Shown here piece after piece: positions 47,239-57,831 of a DNA stretch of 64,000 nt; position 1 is the first letter of the stretch; every line of letters begins with the position of its first letter. The notes beneath the pieces were generated by a model that worked only from the letters and a program-made list of their open reading frames with translations, ran no database searches and had not been told where the DNA came from. This DNA is from Ascaphus truei (Eukaryota > Chordata > Amphibia > Anura > Ascaphidae). The translations under genes were made by a program, and so were the position numbers. Location: the NCBI GenBank assembly GCA_036426205.1, contig WSYH01001918.1:1-64000 (forward strand), written 5' to 3'.

Positions 47239-48985
47239 TTACTTCCCTGAGGCCTGGCCATTACGTTGTATAACAATTGGCAACACAGTCGCAATATGAT
47301 CAATATATTTATTACATCTGTCTACGGTGAGTATATTGTTCCAGAAATTCAGTATCCCGTTTTCCAATTCTTCCTTTTTGGACGGTTTCCACACTTTTCT
47401 GATATAATCCTTCAACTCATTCCATACCATTTCGATATGATTAAAATCTGGTGATCTGTAATACCGTAGGAGGGGAGAAAAAAGGTGAATTACGTAGCAG
47501 ATATACAGTAAACTATGTAAAACAATGAGAAAAGGTTACCCAACTTACTCCGCAAGCATCTTAACCCAGTTGATACCGCTGGCAAGAATGTGAGCCATCG
47601 ACGCTGTGTGTTTCGGATCATTGTCCTGGAAGAACCGGTGACCAGATGAGAAATTATTCTTTATGTATTCAACAACATGTGTAATTATGTGATCTTGGAA
47701 GAACGCTTTATTCATGATTCCTGGAAACAAGAAAAAAAATGTAACATTAGGGTACAAAATACTGAATACAGTACAGCTGTCCAGTGCGTAAGGCCACAGC
47801 ATGTGGATTTGTGCATTATTTTACCCTCAAAGATAATGATGCATCCTGGTCCTTGTCTAGAGATGGCACCCCACACATGCATCTTCACTGGGTGCTTGGG
47901 ACACGGCTTCAGAGATAGGCGTCCTTTTTTGTAGAATCCAAAATGGGCAAACCTCTCAAGCTCTACAGTTGTCTCATCTGTAAAGATGACATCATTGAAA
48001 CTCTCGCCACTTTCAATCCATGCCCGTGCCTGGCCCACTCTTTTTATTTTGTTGGCTTCCCTTATCATAGGATACGCTCTGTAATGACAAGGAAAAATGT
48101 TAGAGCCACTAAATGCTGGAAATACAGTACAGTATGATACTGTATTAGGAGGGACCCTAACATAAAAAAAAGAGGGCATGGGTGACGTACTGTATACTGT
48201 ACTTACTTAAAACGCCCATATTTCCATCCCAATTTCCATCTCATCAACCTGATACTGGTCTCTGGTGCTTTTATTTTGTGAGTAGCCTCTAGTGCATTCT
48301 TTACCCTTGTGGCACACGTCTCATCATTCGCGTCACTTATTTTGTCCACCAGAAGATTGTTCGTCCTAATGTGTAAAGAAAAACAGAACAATTTGTTACA
48401 GTAGGCAAATTAAGCATCCCAATAGCGCACAGATTTCTTACTGTCTGATGTTGCTGCTGCACTTATTGTACTGTGAGTACACTTTGGGCGCTACAGTATG
48501 AATATATTAAATAAATAGCACACAAACTGCAGGATTATTAGTTCAAAGAAAACAGAATCTTTCGAAATGATTACACTATCACACCAACTCCTAAAGTACA
48601 GAAGACAGTACAGTACTGTATATTACTGTAGAGTTGACTTTAAAAGCTAGTGACTGATTGTAAGAATGGCAAAAATGTTATACTGTACAGTCGAAAGGCA
48701 CTGTAAAGATTAATAAAATATTGAACTCAGGCATACAAGTACTGTACAGTTCAGTACAAGACGTTGGTAGAGTTATGGAGTACAATACAATAAGTACTCA
48801 GTAGTGACAGTCGGCTTTCTTTTGATGTTTTTTGCCTTCCCATGCGCATGATAACAAACAGTGCTTTTTGCTAAACTGAGGCCCGAAGCAGCTAACCAGC
48901 GGTGGATCTGTGCAATGCTCTGTCCATTCTGGTACATATCCTTTATTCTCAAGCTGAGGTCTTTTGAAATCCTTTTCTTTGGCAT
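47239..48985 (-). CDS. Tc1/mariner-like DDE transposase, copy B, five exons, apparently intact
   Basis: Cuts and pastes the element through an RNase H-fold DDE domain. Exons: 48985-48798, 48365-48207, 48078-47825, 47720-47549, 47455-47239. All have GT-AG borders and matching phases (188+159+254+172+217 = 990 bp, 330 codons with stop). Exon 1: N-terminal helix-turn-helix ([25 protein letters not shown]). Exon 3: [14 protein letters not shown] (first Asp) and [19 protein letters not shown]. Exon 4: [12 protein letters not shown] (second Asp). Exon 5: [15 protein letters not shown] (catalytic Glu). By my count about 32 residues separate the second Asp and the Glu, where DD34E is typical for Tc1. 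No stop or frameshift seen. About 329 aa is normal for the family; introns are unusual. Confidence 0.9.
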
Positions 48986-49178
48986 CGCTGCTTCTTTGGC
49001 ATCGCTGCTGATAGAAAAAAATTGCAAGCACACACAGAGCAATTCGATGTGAATTTGATGTGTATTGAATGTGCATTGAATACACAAAATTGCAAATTGC
49101 ATAGACTCTCACACACTGATCTCTATCTGAACTTGCTCTTGTCCAGATACTACATTGTGCATTCGTCCATCTGTTTCC
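48986..49178. promoter_or_regulatory. bidirectional promoter region, transposase / BEN (copy B)
   Basis: 193 bp between divergent start codons. The block around 49045-49085 (TGATGTGTATTGAATGTGCA) is the counterpart of the block at 8800-8825 of copy A. Coordinated expression of transposase and BEN protein is inferred from this shared interval. Confidence 0.5.
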
Positions 49179-49362
49179 ATGGATCGCTTCTGATTCTACA
49201 GACGCAGGAACCATCTTTCTTCTGCTGTGCCGGCCAAGCGAAAGGCAGAAGCTGTTTCCCAGCCAAAACCTAAGCGAAAACCAAAGCAGAGTAAAGAAAA
49301 TGTTCCGAAGGCTCCAAAGGTTAAGACCCCTGGGCCTTATTTTGTTAAGAAGAAGATCGGCG

Positions 49363-49876
49363 CACTCAACACTCCTCAGTCGCTCGAGGAGGACTTTTTC
49401 CAAGTATAGTCTTTTTGCTGCGTGCGCGGTCATGAGATTTCCCTCGCGCCGGGTATTTCTGGGTTGCTGCCTTTTTCCTCAGGCTATATCAGCATTCAGG
49501 TTCAGAAGTGCTTTCCCCTGTGTCTTGCAAGCAGCGTGCAGTTTCTTCTGGCAGGCTCAAGACATCTGTTCCTACTCAGGAAATCTCCCTTCCTGTTTCA
49601 AGAGCAGGCTTTTCTAATAAATATAATCAGCCAGATGGTGTTGGTTAATTAACTACCTGCAGTTAACCACCACACTGCTGGATTAGAGGCACATTTCCTG
49701 AACAGGGATATCTCCCCTGTTACAATGACCTGTTGAGAATATGTCTTTGAACTACTGTACAGCTTGGAGCTTCAAACAGCTGGCACAGCTCGCACCCTCC
49801 CCCACCCCCCGCACACACGGCTCAAGGATTTCAACCTCTTATCAGCACCTCTGACAAACCATGCCATGCATGCGCA
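49363..49876 (+). repeat. segmental duplication inserted in BEN copy B
   Basis: Matches 36757-37157 joined directly to 45501-45640, the pre-Harbinger arrangement, in the same orientation. The left junction lies in a 28-nt string shared by the BEN gene and the LTR element (TCAGCACTCCTCAGTCGCTC followed by GAGGAGGA). The right junction lies near a shared GCATGCG/AAGT. BEN sequence 49290-49392 is repeated at 49875-49978. Confidence 0.8.
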
Positions 49877-50029
49877 AGTAAAGAAAATGTTCAGAAGGCT
49901 CCAAAGGTTAAGACCCCTGGGCCTTATTTTGTTAAGAAGATCGGCGCACTCAGCACTCCTCAGTCGCTCGAGGAGGACTGTACAAGTCAAGTGGAATCCC
50001 GATTCTCTCCTTGCACCCCCACCCCCGCT

Positions 50030-50625
50030 CACCTGCTCCACAACCCATTCTCGACGCTGCTGCTCTCCTGGCAACCCCCGGCTCACCTGCTCCACAACCC
50101 ATCCTTGACGCTGCTGCTCTCCTGGCAACCCCCTGCTGACCAGATCCACAACCCATCCTCTATGCTGCTTCTCTCCTGTCAACACCCTGCCGACCAGATC
50201 CACAACCCATCCTCTACACTGCTGCTCACCTAGCAACCCCCGGCTCACCTGCTCCACAACCCATCCTTGATGCTGCTGCTCTCCTGGTAAACCCCCGGCT
50301 CACCTGCTCCACAACCCATCCTCGACACTGCTGCTCCCTGGCAACCTTCGGCTCACCTGCTCCACAAACCCTGGCTTACCTGTCAACCCCCGGTTCACCT
50401 GCTCCACAACCCATTCTCGACGCTGCTGATCTCCTGTCAACCCCTTGCCGACCTGCTCCACAACCCATCCTCTACGCTTCTGCTCTCCTTGCAACCCCCG
50501 GCTCACCTTCTCCACAACCCATCTTTGAGGATGCTCTCCTGGAAACCCCCAGCTCACCTGCTCCACAACCCATCCTCGACGCTGCTGCTCTCCTGGCAAC
50601 TCCCTGGTCACCTTCTCCACCACCC
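50030..50625 (+). repeat. coding minisatellite in BEN copy B
   Basis: About ten 57-60 bp units with consensus CACCTGCTCCACAACCCATC and CTGCTGCTCTCCTGGCAACC. The equivalent region of copy A (8100-8400) has about five diverged units, so unit number differs between copies. Confidence 0.92.
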
Positions 50626-51402
50626 ACCTACGCAGATGTCTACAGCACAGAGCAAAATATTGATCTTCTTTTGGAGACCATGTTGAGAATGGATATGCGC
50701 ATGGAGAAAATGGAAAGTAACATGGAGAAGATGGCAAGTAACATGGAGAAGATGGCAAGGAACATGGAGAAGATGGAAAGGAAGATTGTGGGGATGTATT
50801 CTTTCCTGCGAGTTCCTGTCCCTTTCCCTGTATGTTTGACGCAGGAGCAGGAGGGTGGCCAGCATGACGTGACCTTCACGCTTCCCTCACCAAGCACCCC
50901 ACGCTCACCCCATCCATCAGAATACGTGAGTCTGTATGCCTTTGAGGACGAGGTGACAACCCCAATAAGGCCACAACAGGAGGAAAGCATCCTCCCACAC
51001 CGCCTACCGTCGCCCGCTGCCAGAAGTACACCAGCACCCAGGCTTCCAACAATGCCGGATATCATCTTGACCGACCTGACCCAGCACGTCCCGGAGAAAT
51101 ACAAGACTGAATGTGCTGGTGTAGCCCAGAAATTTGCCCTGGCAATATTTAAACACCACGTCAGTTTTGAGATGTACAGCGATTGGACCCACAGTGTAAA
51201 TTATGAAGGAAATAAAAGAAAGAATACTCTGCCAGCAAATTTAAGAAAGACCATTTTGAATGAAGTGGAGCGTTATTTCCGTGTTACCTCTACAGTTATG
51301 AGAGCTATGAGAGACACTATAAATGGCCTGTTGAGGCATACAAGGGCTCGTGCTTGCAGTGGCACCCCTCTTGCTAACGACTTTTCCCAAACTCTACAGT
51401 AG

Positions 51403-53045
51403 TGCAAACGTTCTTCATCCCCCCCCAAAAAAAATACAGTAGCTTTGTTTTATTGTTTAATGTGTTTAATCATTTTCTGTTTGTTTTTTATTGTTTTGAA
51501 ATATTGATATTGTCTAATCATTTATTTCTGTCAATCAGGCACAGGTAAGTATGATACTGTATAGAAATTCGTTTGTGGGAAAATAAAATAATAATAAATA
51601 AAAGGTGTTTATAAATGTGTTTTTTTTTAAAAAAAATCAAACTAACCATGTCTGTTTATTTACACTATTCAGGATTTTCAGCAGCTGCAGTGAAAAAAGG
51701 ATGGGGGGTGGGGGGGTGTAAAATTACAGTACTATGTTTACTGTAAGTACAAACAAGCCTGTATCTTACACAAACCCCCTTCTCCCACGCTCTCTCAGTG
51801 TTCCAGTACAGTAACTTTATAGAAATCCTGTTGGGGAAAAAAAAATGTGTTTTTTTTTTTACAAATCTTTTGAAATGTTGTTATTGTTTAATCATTTTTA
51901 CCAGTAATTACCAGTACTTGTTTCTTTCTACCATATTTTCAGAGCTGCAGCCCCCTCTCTCCCCCCCATCTCGCAATGCCATAACGAAGAGAAAGACCAC
52001 AGCAACTGTTTTATTTGTAATAATGTATGCATTAAAAAATAAAAGTATTTTTTGACCGACACCCTATTGCAGACATGAAATTCTTATGAACAGTTCAACA
52101 AAGCACCGCACTTCACATGCAGTACAGTACAGTACGGAAAAAAAGGGCATTAAATTTTTTTAAAAAATTGTTCAAATGAGACGTACAGTACAGTACCAGT
52201 AAAAGAAAACAGTATTTACTGTTGCACAAGTAGAAAGCATTCAATAATAATTAATATATACAGTATGTAATAAAAGATATACATTTTTATTTTTGGTGTT
52301 TATAAGAAAAGTTGCGCAATGCAACGTACTGTAAAACAGTAGTGGTGATGACTGTACTATACAATGTAAAAAAATAATTTAATATTAAAACAGCAGCATA
52401 CAGTACTGTACAGTTTCAGGTATTCTATAAAGCTCACAATTGTTCTATAGATAGATAAAAATGGCACTGTCACTAAATGTTTGCCCACTTGCCAAACAGT
52501 GCGAAAGCAACTTTTAAAATAAGCGATAATAGAGGTCCATCCAAATCTCTTCTTTTGTCTTTTTGCGCTGGATGTCAAAGTTTTGTTTCTGGGGAAAAAC
52601 AAAAAAATATGCTATTATTATTGGTATTGCGCATGCGTCATGTCGCTTCATTGGGAATTAAAGCAGCCATTCAACCATTTTGGACGATGAGAACAAACTT
52701 CTGATTGGCTCCGACTCTTGAGCCCCATCCTCTCCCTACATTTGTAAGCTGCAGCAGCGTCACGGACATCAGCGGCCAATCAAATCATTCTTCAAAGTGC
52801 ACTCAACAGAGAAAAATCCCCTCCACTCGCATACAGTAAAGTAATGTATTGTATTGATGCACATAAGTACAGTAGTACTAGCACAGTAATGTACTGTAAA
52901 ATACATACAGTACTACTGTATTGTTTTAAAAATAATTTTTTTTTGACACATGGCAGCTTCAACTGCAGCTAAAAACTTAAGACTATCATGTACATTATAC
53001 TGTAGTACAGTGTAAAACAGTGTAGTACATTACTGTATACTGTAC
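51403..53045. other. BEN-forkhead spacer, copy B, rich in TACTGTA words
   Basis: Holds the right inverted arm (51680-52170) and forkhead exon 2 (52588-52517). Dozens of overlapping TACTGTA, GTACAGTA and TACAGTAC words occur, most densely at 52120-52200 and 52830-53045. Confidence 0.7.
51680..52170. repeat. right arm of large inverted repeat (copy B)
   Basis: Pairs with 45990-46390. It lies between the BEN stop (51402) and forkhead exon 2 (ending about 52517). Similarity is strongest at 51745-52075. Confidence 0.85.
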
Positions 53046-53690
53046 CTTCTTTATAAGCTTTGCCAAACGGGTGGTGATGACTCACTGTGACTCCTCAAGT
53101 CTGCATTATAGTTGACAGGTGACAGCTGGCCTACTACACTTTTAGTTGATAGCTGATGATGCTGGAAAACATTTTGGTACTGGTACATGCAAGCTTGCTG
53201 GTACCTTTTACACGAAATCCTGCTCAGGCTGGAAATTTTCCAAGTATTCTGGCGGGGACAGGTACAAAGGATTGCCGTTCACAAGGTTATCACTGACGGT
53301 CGGACCGGACACCGGTGCTGGTGGTGCTGTTGCCGGCACATTGCTGGATTGGGATTGACGAATTTTGTATGGGTTAAAACCCACCTTTCTTCTTTTGAGA
53401 TTGCCATGATTAAACATACTGTGAAATTCTGGCATGACACCCCAATACTTTCAAATCTCTCCGGCAGGAGGGGCAAAACGAAAAAAACACTGATAGTTAC
53501 TTAGGGTTTTTCTTATCGCACGCTTCCACCCATGAACGTCAGGTGAAAACTTGTAAAAATCGTAGTTCGATATTAAATATTCATATATTTCAGATACAGT
53601 CGCCTTCTTTTCTGCTGCAGCATTAATCGCTGAATATATAAAAAACGCATAACTACAGTCAGGTTTTTTATACATCTGTGGTGTAGCCAT
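52517..53690 (-). pseudogene. forkhead (winged-helix) domain gene, copy B, two exons
   Basis: Start at ATG 53690 (MATPQMYKKPD). The domain reads KPDCSYAFFIYSAI, KKATVSEIYEYL, GWKRAIRKTLSNYQCFF, then one in-frame TGA (53451-53453), then KYWGVMPEFHSMFNHGNLKRRK. The Pro-rich tail matches copy A (GPTVSDNLVNGNP; later QLSTKSVVGQLSPVNY after frame changes). Exon 1 ends at a GTACAG donor at 53046, the same donor string as copy A. Exon 2 starts after CCCCAG at 52588 and stops near 52517. The shared exon structure shows that the gene belongs to the element and is not a chance neighbour. The copy is broken by the stop and small indels. Confidence 0.8.
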
Positions 53691-53949
53691 AATGTCCACT
53701 CAGCAATTGTGCGGGGAAAGAATGTTAAAAAAAAGGCACACATTGAGTATTTTAATGCTTTTTATTAAGAACGCCTAATTTGAAAACGTCTTCGTAAAAA
53801 CAAGGTCAATTCACAATGGGCCTGTAGACGGACGTTCACAGAGGTACACAATTGTAGTCGTTTTAATGAGAAATTATAATAGGCTTTATTGTGCCTGTTC
53901 CTTTTCATCAGGAAATTATACAAACACAGGGGGAACAAAGCTTCCATTC

Positions 53950-54994
53950 TGTAAGGAATCCGCTCCGCGGTTTACTGGTTGCCTTACCTTGCAGACCGGT
54001 GCAGTTCTGGAACAGCTCTCCTGATGTTTGCTGCAGCCTGGATTCACTCACCAAAGCTATACACACTCCCTCTGGTATCTACTGCAGCTGTGCAGCCTAT
54101 CACTGCAACCTAGACTTGCATTCACTCATTGGAGCAGTACCTTCACACCCCCGCTGGGGATTGGCCCGCTGGCCTTTAAGTACTGCTTTCCCACAATGCT
54201 CCCTGCCGAGCATAGTCCTAACCGGATGTCACCACCTGTTCTGCCACAAGCTCCTGCTTGTTCTCCTGTGCTGAAGCGGAGGTTCCGTCCTGCATCCTTC
54301 AGCTTCCTTCAAGCTCCCACTTGTTCTCCTGTGCTGAAGCGGAGGTTCCGTCCTGCGTCCTTCAGCTTCCTTCAAGCTCCCGCTTGTTCTCCTGTGCTGA
54401 AGCGGAGGTTCCGCCCTGCGTCCTTCAGCTTCCTTCAAGCTCCCGCTTGTTCTTCTGTGCTGAAGCGGAGGTTCCGTCCTGCGTCCTTCAGCTTCCTGTT
54501 CTCCTGCGCTGAAGCAGAGGTTTCGTCCCTGCATCCTTCAGTCTCCTGAATTCCTGCACTGAAGCGGAGGTTTCCCTGTGTATCTACAGCTTCCTGGTTC
54601 CTGGGGCCTACTCTTTCCCTAATTTAGATAGGCCGTGTCCTGGTTCCTGCGCTGCTACAGAGGATTCCCTAGCCCGCTCAGGACTCTTGCGCTGTAGCAC
54701 TGGTTTAACCGTGCAGCTAGGCGGTGTGTAAATTTGGTCTGTCTTCCACCTCCTGAGACCAGTACCATGGGCCGTGGTTGCCGAACTCCTACTTGGACAA
54801 TGTTTATTCTGACGTCTCCTGTCCTGACCCTGGCTTGTACAACGATGATGCTGTCTTCTCCAATCCTGATCCTGCTACGTATGACTACGAACTTCGCAAT
54901 CCGGATCAGCCTGCGCGGTCTAAGGTCGGTGCTTTTACAACCCCACCTCAGCCTCGCGGTCCGACCCTGGTTTGTGCCGAGCAGAACCGTGACA
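53950..54994 (+). mobile_element. nested solo LTR of a Ty3/gypsy element
   Basis: 1045 bp, TGTAAGGAATCC...AACCGTGACA, flanked by the 5-bp direct repeat CATTC (53945-53949, 54995-54999), inside the 3' LTR of the coiled-coil retroelement. Its end resembles gypsy LTR ends elsewhere in the window (CCTCGCGGTCC...TTTGTG...CGTGACA). No internal gypsy sequence remains. Confidence 0.92.
54245..54575 (+). repeat. minisatellite inside the nested solo LTR
   Basis: About five units of about 63 bp (CTCCTGTGCTGAAGCGGAGG, TTCCGTCCTGCGTCCTTCAG, CTTCCTTCAAGCTCCCGCTT), the last ones degenerating. Frames across it are periodic and not genes. Confidence 0.95.
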
Positions 54995-55831
54995 CATTCA
55001 CTTGGGAGTATTTCTAGTGCAATCCTTGCAATTAGTTCACATCTCCATTAGTTAAGCATTTCTCCCATCCCAAACACATAGCATGCAAATAAGCAGATAT
55101 AAGCAGTCTCTTAATAATGAAAGTCTTATCTGTTTATCAGCTGTAGAGTAAGCTTCTCTGCTCTCCTGGAACCGCATCTGTGCGTGCACAGAAAAATACC
55201 AGCATCAAGGTTTAGAAGTCTTATTGGGTGTCTTGCAATCAGCTCTGCTGTGTGGCTGGCAGAACTCAAGACATTGTGGTGTCTCCAAAGGTCAGCTCTC
55301 AGTCAGAGCTAAAGAGAGTCAGTTCCTGTCTCAAAGGCAGGCTTTTTGTAAGCAATGTAATCAGGCAGGTGGTGTTTAGTAATTAACTTCCCACACTGCT
55401 AGATTAAAGGAACATTACTGAACAGGGATAAGTCCCCTGTTACATACCTCCACTGTTTGTGGGAAGCTCGGGCTTACCACGGCCAAAGCCTATCCTTCCA
55501 CTCTCATTCTAGATATCTCTGTGACTTGAATGAGAGTGGATGGAGGAAGAGAACCCTCTGTCCCGCTGGGATTGGAGCCCTTTCTCCAGTTTATTTTTGT
55601 CTCCTCCCGAAGATGCTTGAGATCAGCACTCCTCAGTCGCTCGTGGAGGACTTTTTCCACGTAAAGTCTTTTTATCGCGTGCGCGGTCTTGAATTTTCTG
55701 TTGCATCGGGCACTCCTCTTTTTGTAGACAAAGTGTATGGCAACAGTTGTAGAGCAGTTAGGACTAGCCCTTAGAGTTTTCTGCTCTTGAAGTGGTCTTT
55801 CTGCAGCTTCTCCACACCACGGAGTCGCCAG

Positions 55832-57831
55832 TTACGCTTCTTCAGTTAAGGATTTTTCTGGCTTTGATTCTGCACTCCTACCTCTGTTTGTTGCCTGTTG
55901 GGCAGCTGTAGGTTTGGCTAGTGCTCTCTTTGGTTGCTCAAACTTCGTAATTTTGTTTTGAAGTTGCGTGGAGTCCCCAACTCTCACTGTACCCTTGTCC
56001 TTATGGGCATTAGTTACTGTGGGATACTGGTGCTTGGGCAGAGCCAATACCTTTTTCCATATTGGAGGAATCTGTATCAGAGTCTCCTTCATATTCTGGA
56101 GCAGTCTTTCTGTCTCTCCAGCTCTTGCTCCAGTTTCTGAGCCTTCTCACGCTCCCTCTCATACAGAGTAACCTGGTATCGAAGCTCCGCTTCCAACGAT
56201 GCTCTGAAGACATGCAGCGTGGCCTTTAGCTCCTCATACTGCTCTGTGGGGACGTACTGGGTATTCAGATGTTCCTGCAGCGCTTGTACCTCTTTAGCAG
56301 CCTGCAGTTTTTCTTCCTGTAGCATTTGCTGCTTCTCCTCAGCATACTGGAGGTGTGTACGCAGACCTTGCAGTTGGTTCTGCAGTCGGTGCTCTGCGTC
56401 AAACTTTTCCTTGACTTCTTCTGTTAACTGAAAATTTTCTTCTTTCAGTTTTAAGTTTTCTCTTTTTAATCTTGAACTTTCTCCTTTTTCAGTCTCTGTA
56501 TTCTTCAGGGCTTCTTTGCAGTCCTCCTTCCATTTACGCACATCTGCTTTGAGAATGACAATCTCCTGGTGTGAGACTTCCTTCTCTAGGTTGAGGGTCT
56601 GAAGCTCCTTCTGAGAGACTTTGAGATCTGTATCAAGATTACCAATAGTTTCTTTAGCAATATACAGCTCCTCAGTGAGACTGTGTAGTTCCTTTCTGGA
56701 AACTTCCAGGTCTGTGCGTCAGCTGTTGGTCTCATGATGTGAGGCATCCAGCTCTATACGAAGAGTGTGAAACTCTTGCTGGAAGACTGTCATCTGCTTC
56801 AGTGCCTCCTCATACTTCCACTTTAGCGTAGCCACCATTTTAACAGATTGGCTCTGCTTTTCATCCATGGTGGAGATAGTAGCCTTTGCAGTATCTAGCT
56901 CAGTCTTGAGATCCTCCAATTCGGTCTTGGCCGCAGAAGAAATTGCGATCACAGTCTTCTGTAGCTCAGCATTATTTATTCTCTCCCTTCCTAATTCTTC
57001 ACAGAGCAGATCACAGTCATGCCTGGCAATTTTCAGGACGTCTTCAGGGCTGGTCAAGTGATCGTCACTCACTGGTTCTGGCTCCGCTTCCCTGGGATGA
57101 CAAGTTGAGGGTTCCTCACTGTTGGCACCGGACAGACACTTCTTTGGGGTACACGACTTCTGCCTTGGGCCCTTTGGATATTTGGTTAACCGTGGGACGA
57201 ATTCTCCATTTTCTCTAGGCTGCAGGGCAACTCGGTCCCCCTTTTCCTCCACAGGATCTGCGTACGTGTCTGTTCCTTCCACGGTAAGTGAAGAACTGCT
57301 TTTCTTTTTCTTCCTTTTTGATTTGGATGACACCGTCCCTTCAGGGATACTGGGGTCTCCATCTTCATTTGAAGTTTTAGCAGCTTCATTATATACGCCA
57401 GGCTTTTCTTGCAGCTGCTTTATCTGACAGAAATATTTGGTGATCCACTGCTCCCGCTCTGTCTCCTGCTGATCATATTCGTCATCAAAGGGAGCGGTCT
57501 TTTCTGTTCGTGCCGAGTTCAGGCACCCCCACCATTCTTGGGGTGTTTTGTGGGTGTGACTCAGTTCGGGTTCCCCGTAAGAGATGTCTTCCTCTTTATT
57601 GGACTGGAAGGGCCACTCTTCCGTGGGGTAGGGTTCATTAAAGGAACGCTGCATCTTGTCCTCCATTTTTAGGCTATCAGGTGTAATTTTCTTCCTGACC
57701 TCAGGAGGCGCTATTGCAGCTGTTGCCACTGTATTTGCTAGAACCCCCAATTGTGGCAGTCCTACAGATGGGCATATTTTGCTTGTAGAGGTCGTAGCTC
57801 TCACAGGCATCTCTGTAGACTTTTCTTTCAT
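55832..57831 (-). pseudogene. long coiled-coil protein of the LTR retroelement
   Basis: ATG at 57831. 370 codons reach a TGA near 56719. The same frame then continues as coiled coil to 56089 (RTDLEVSRKELHSL, then KWKEDCKEALKNTE and onward), so about 580 codons with a single stop. A further frame 56092-55832 may belong to a C-terminal part. The N-terminal third is Ser/Glu-rich with a KSKRKKKKSSSS patch and a WWGCL segment. The C-terminal half is continuous heptads (ELEDLKTELDTAKATIS, LKLKEENFQLTEE, YEREREKAQKLEQELERQK). No zinc knuckle or Gag signature. It may be an unusual Gag or a captured host coiled-coil gene; the style recalls long ankyrin/coiled-coil scaffold proteins, but I cannot name a source. 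Confidence 0.7.

Larger units (their letters stand above)
49179..51402 (+). pseudogene. coiled-coil plus BEN-domain protein gene, copy B
   Basis: The start at 49179 mirrors copy A but codon 5 is TGA. The basic segment follows (KRKAEAVSQPKPKRKPKQSK). Near 49393 it is interrupted by about 480 bp of LTR-family and element-end DNA, after which about 100 bp of the gene is repeated. From about 50000 a Pro-rich region of 60-bp repeats follows (SPAPQPILDAAALLATP units) with some frame-changing indels. An intact frame at least from 50671 encodes METMLRMDMRMEKMES heptads (coiled coil), a Ser/Pro linker, and the BEN domain (FALAIFKHHVSFEMYSDWTH, NYEGNK, TILNEVERYF, DTINGLLRH), ending at 51402. The C-terminal 243 residues are better preserved than in copy A. 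Confidence 0.78.
53823..55445 (-). repeat. 3' LTR of the coiled-coil retroelement, split by a solo LTR
   Basis: 53823-53949 plus 54995-55445, about 573 bp after removing the nested insertion and one TSD copy. This matches the 569-bp 5' LTR. Confidence 0.9.

Noticed and set aside
48798..49433. Minus-strand 211-codon open frame running through the transposase promoter into exon 1
   Set aside because: It is a different frame from the supported transposase exon and passes through the BEN start region; no motif.
54028..54549. Periodic open frames with repeated RRFRPASFSFLQA-like units
   Set aside because: Minisatellite inside a solo LTR; the unit length is a multiple of three, so frames stay open by chance.
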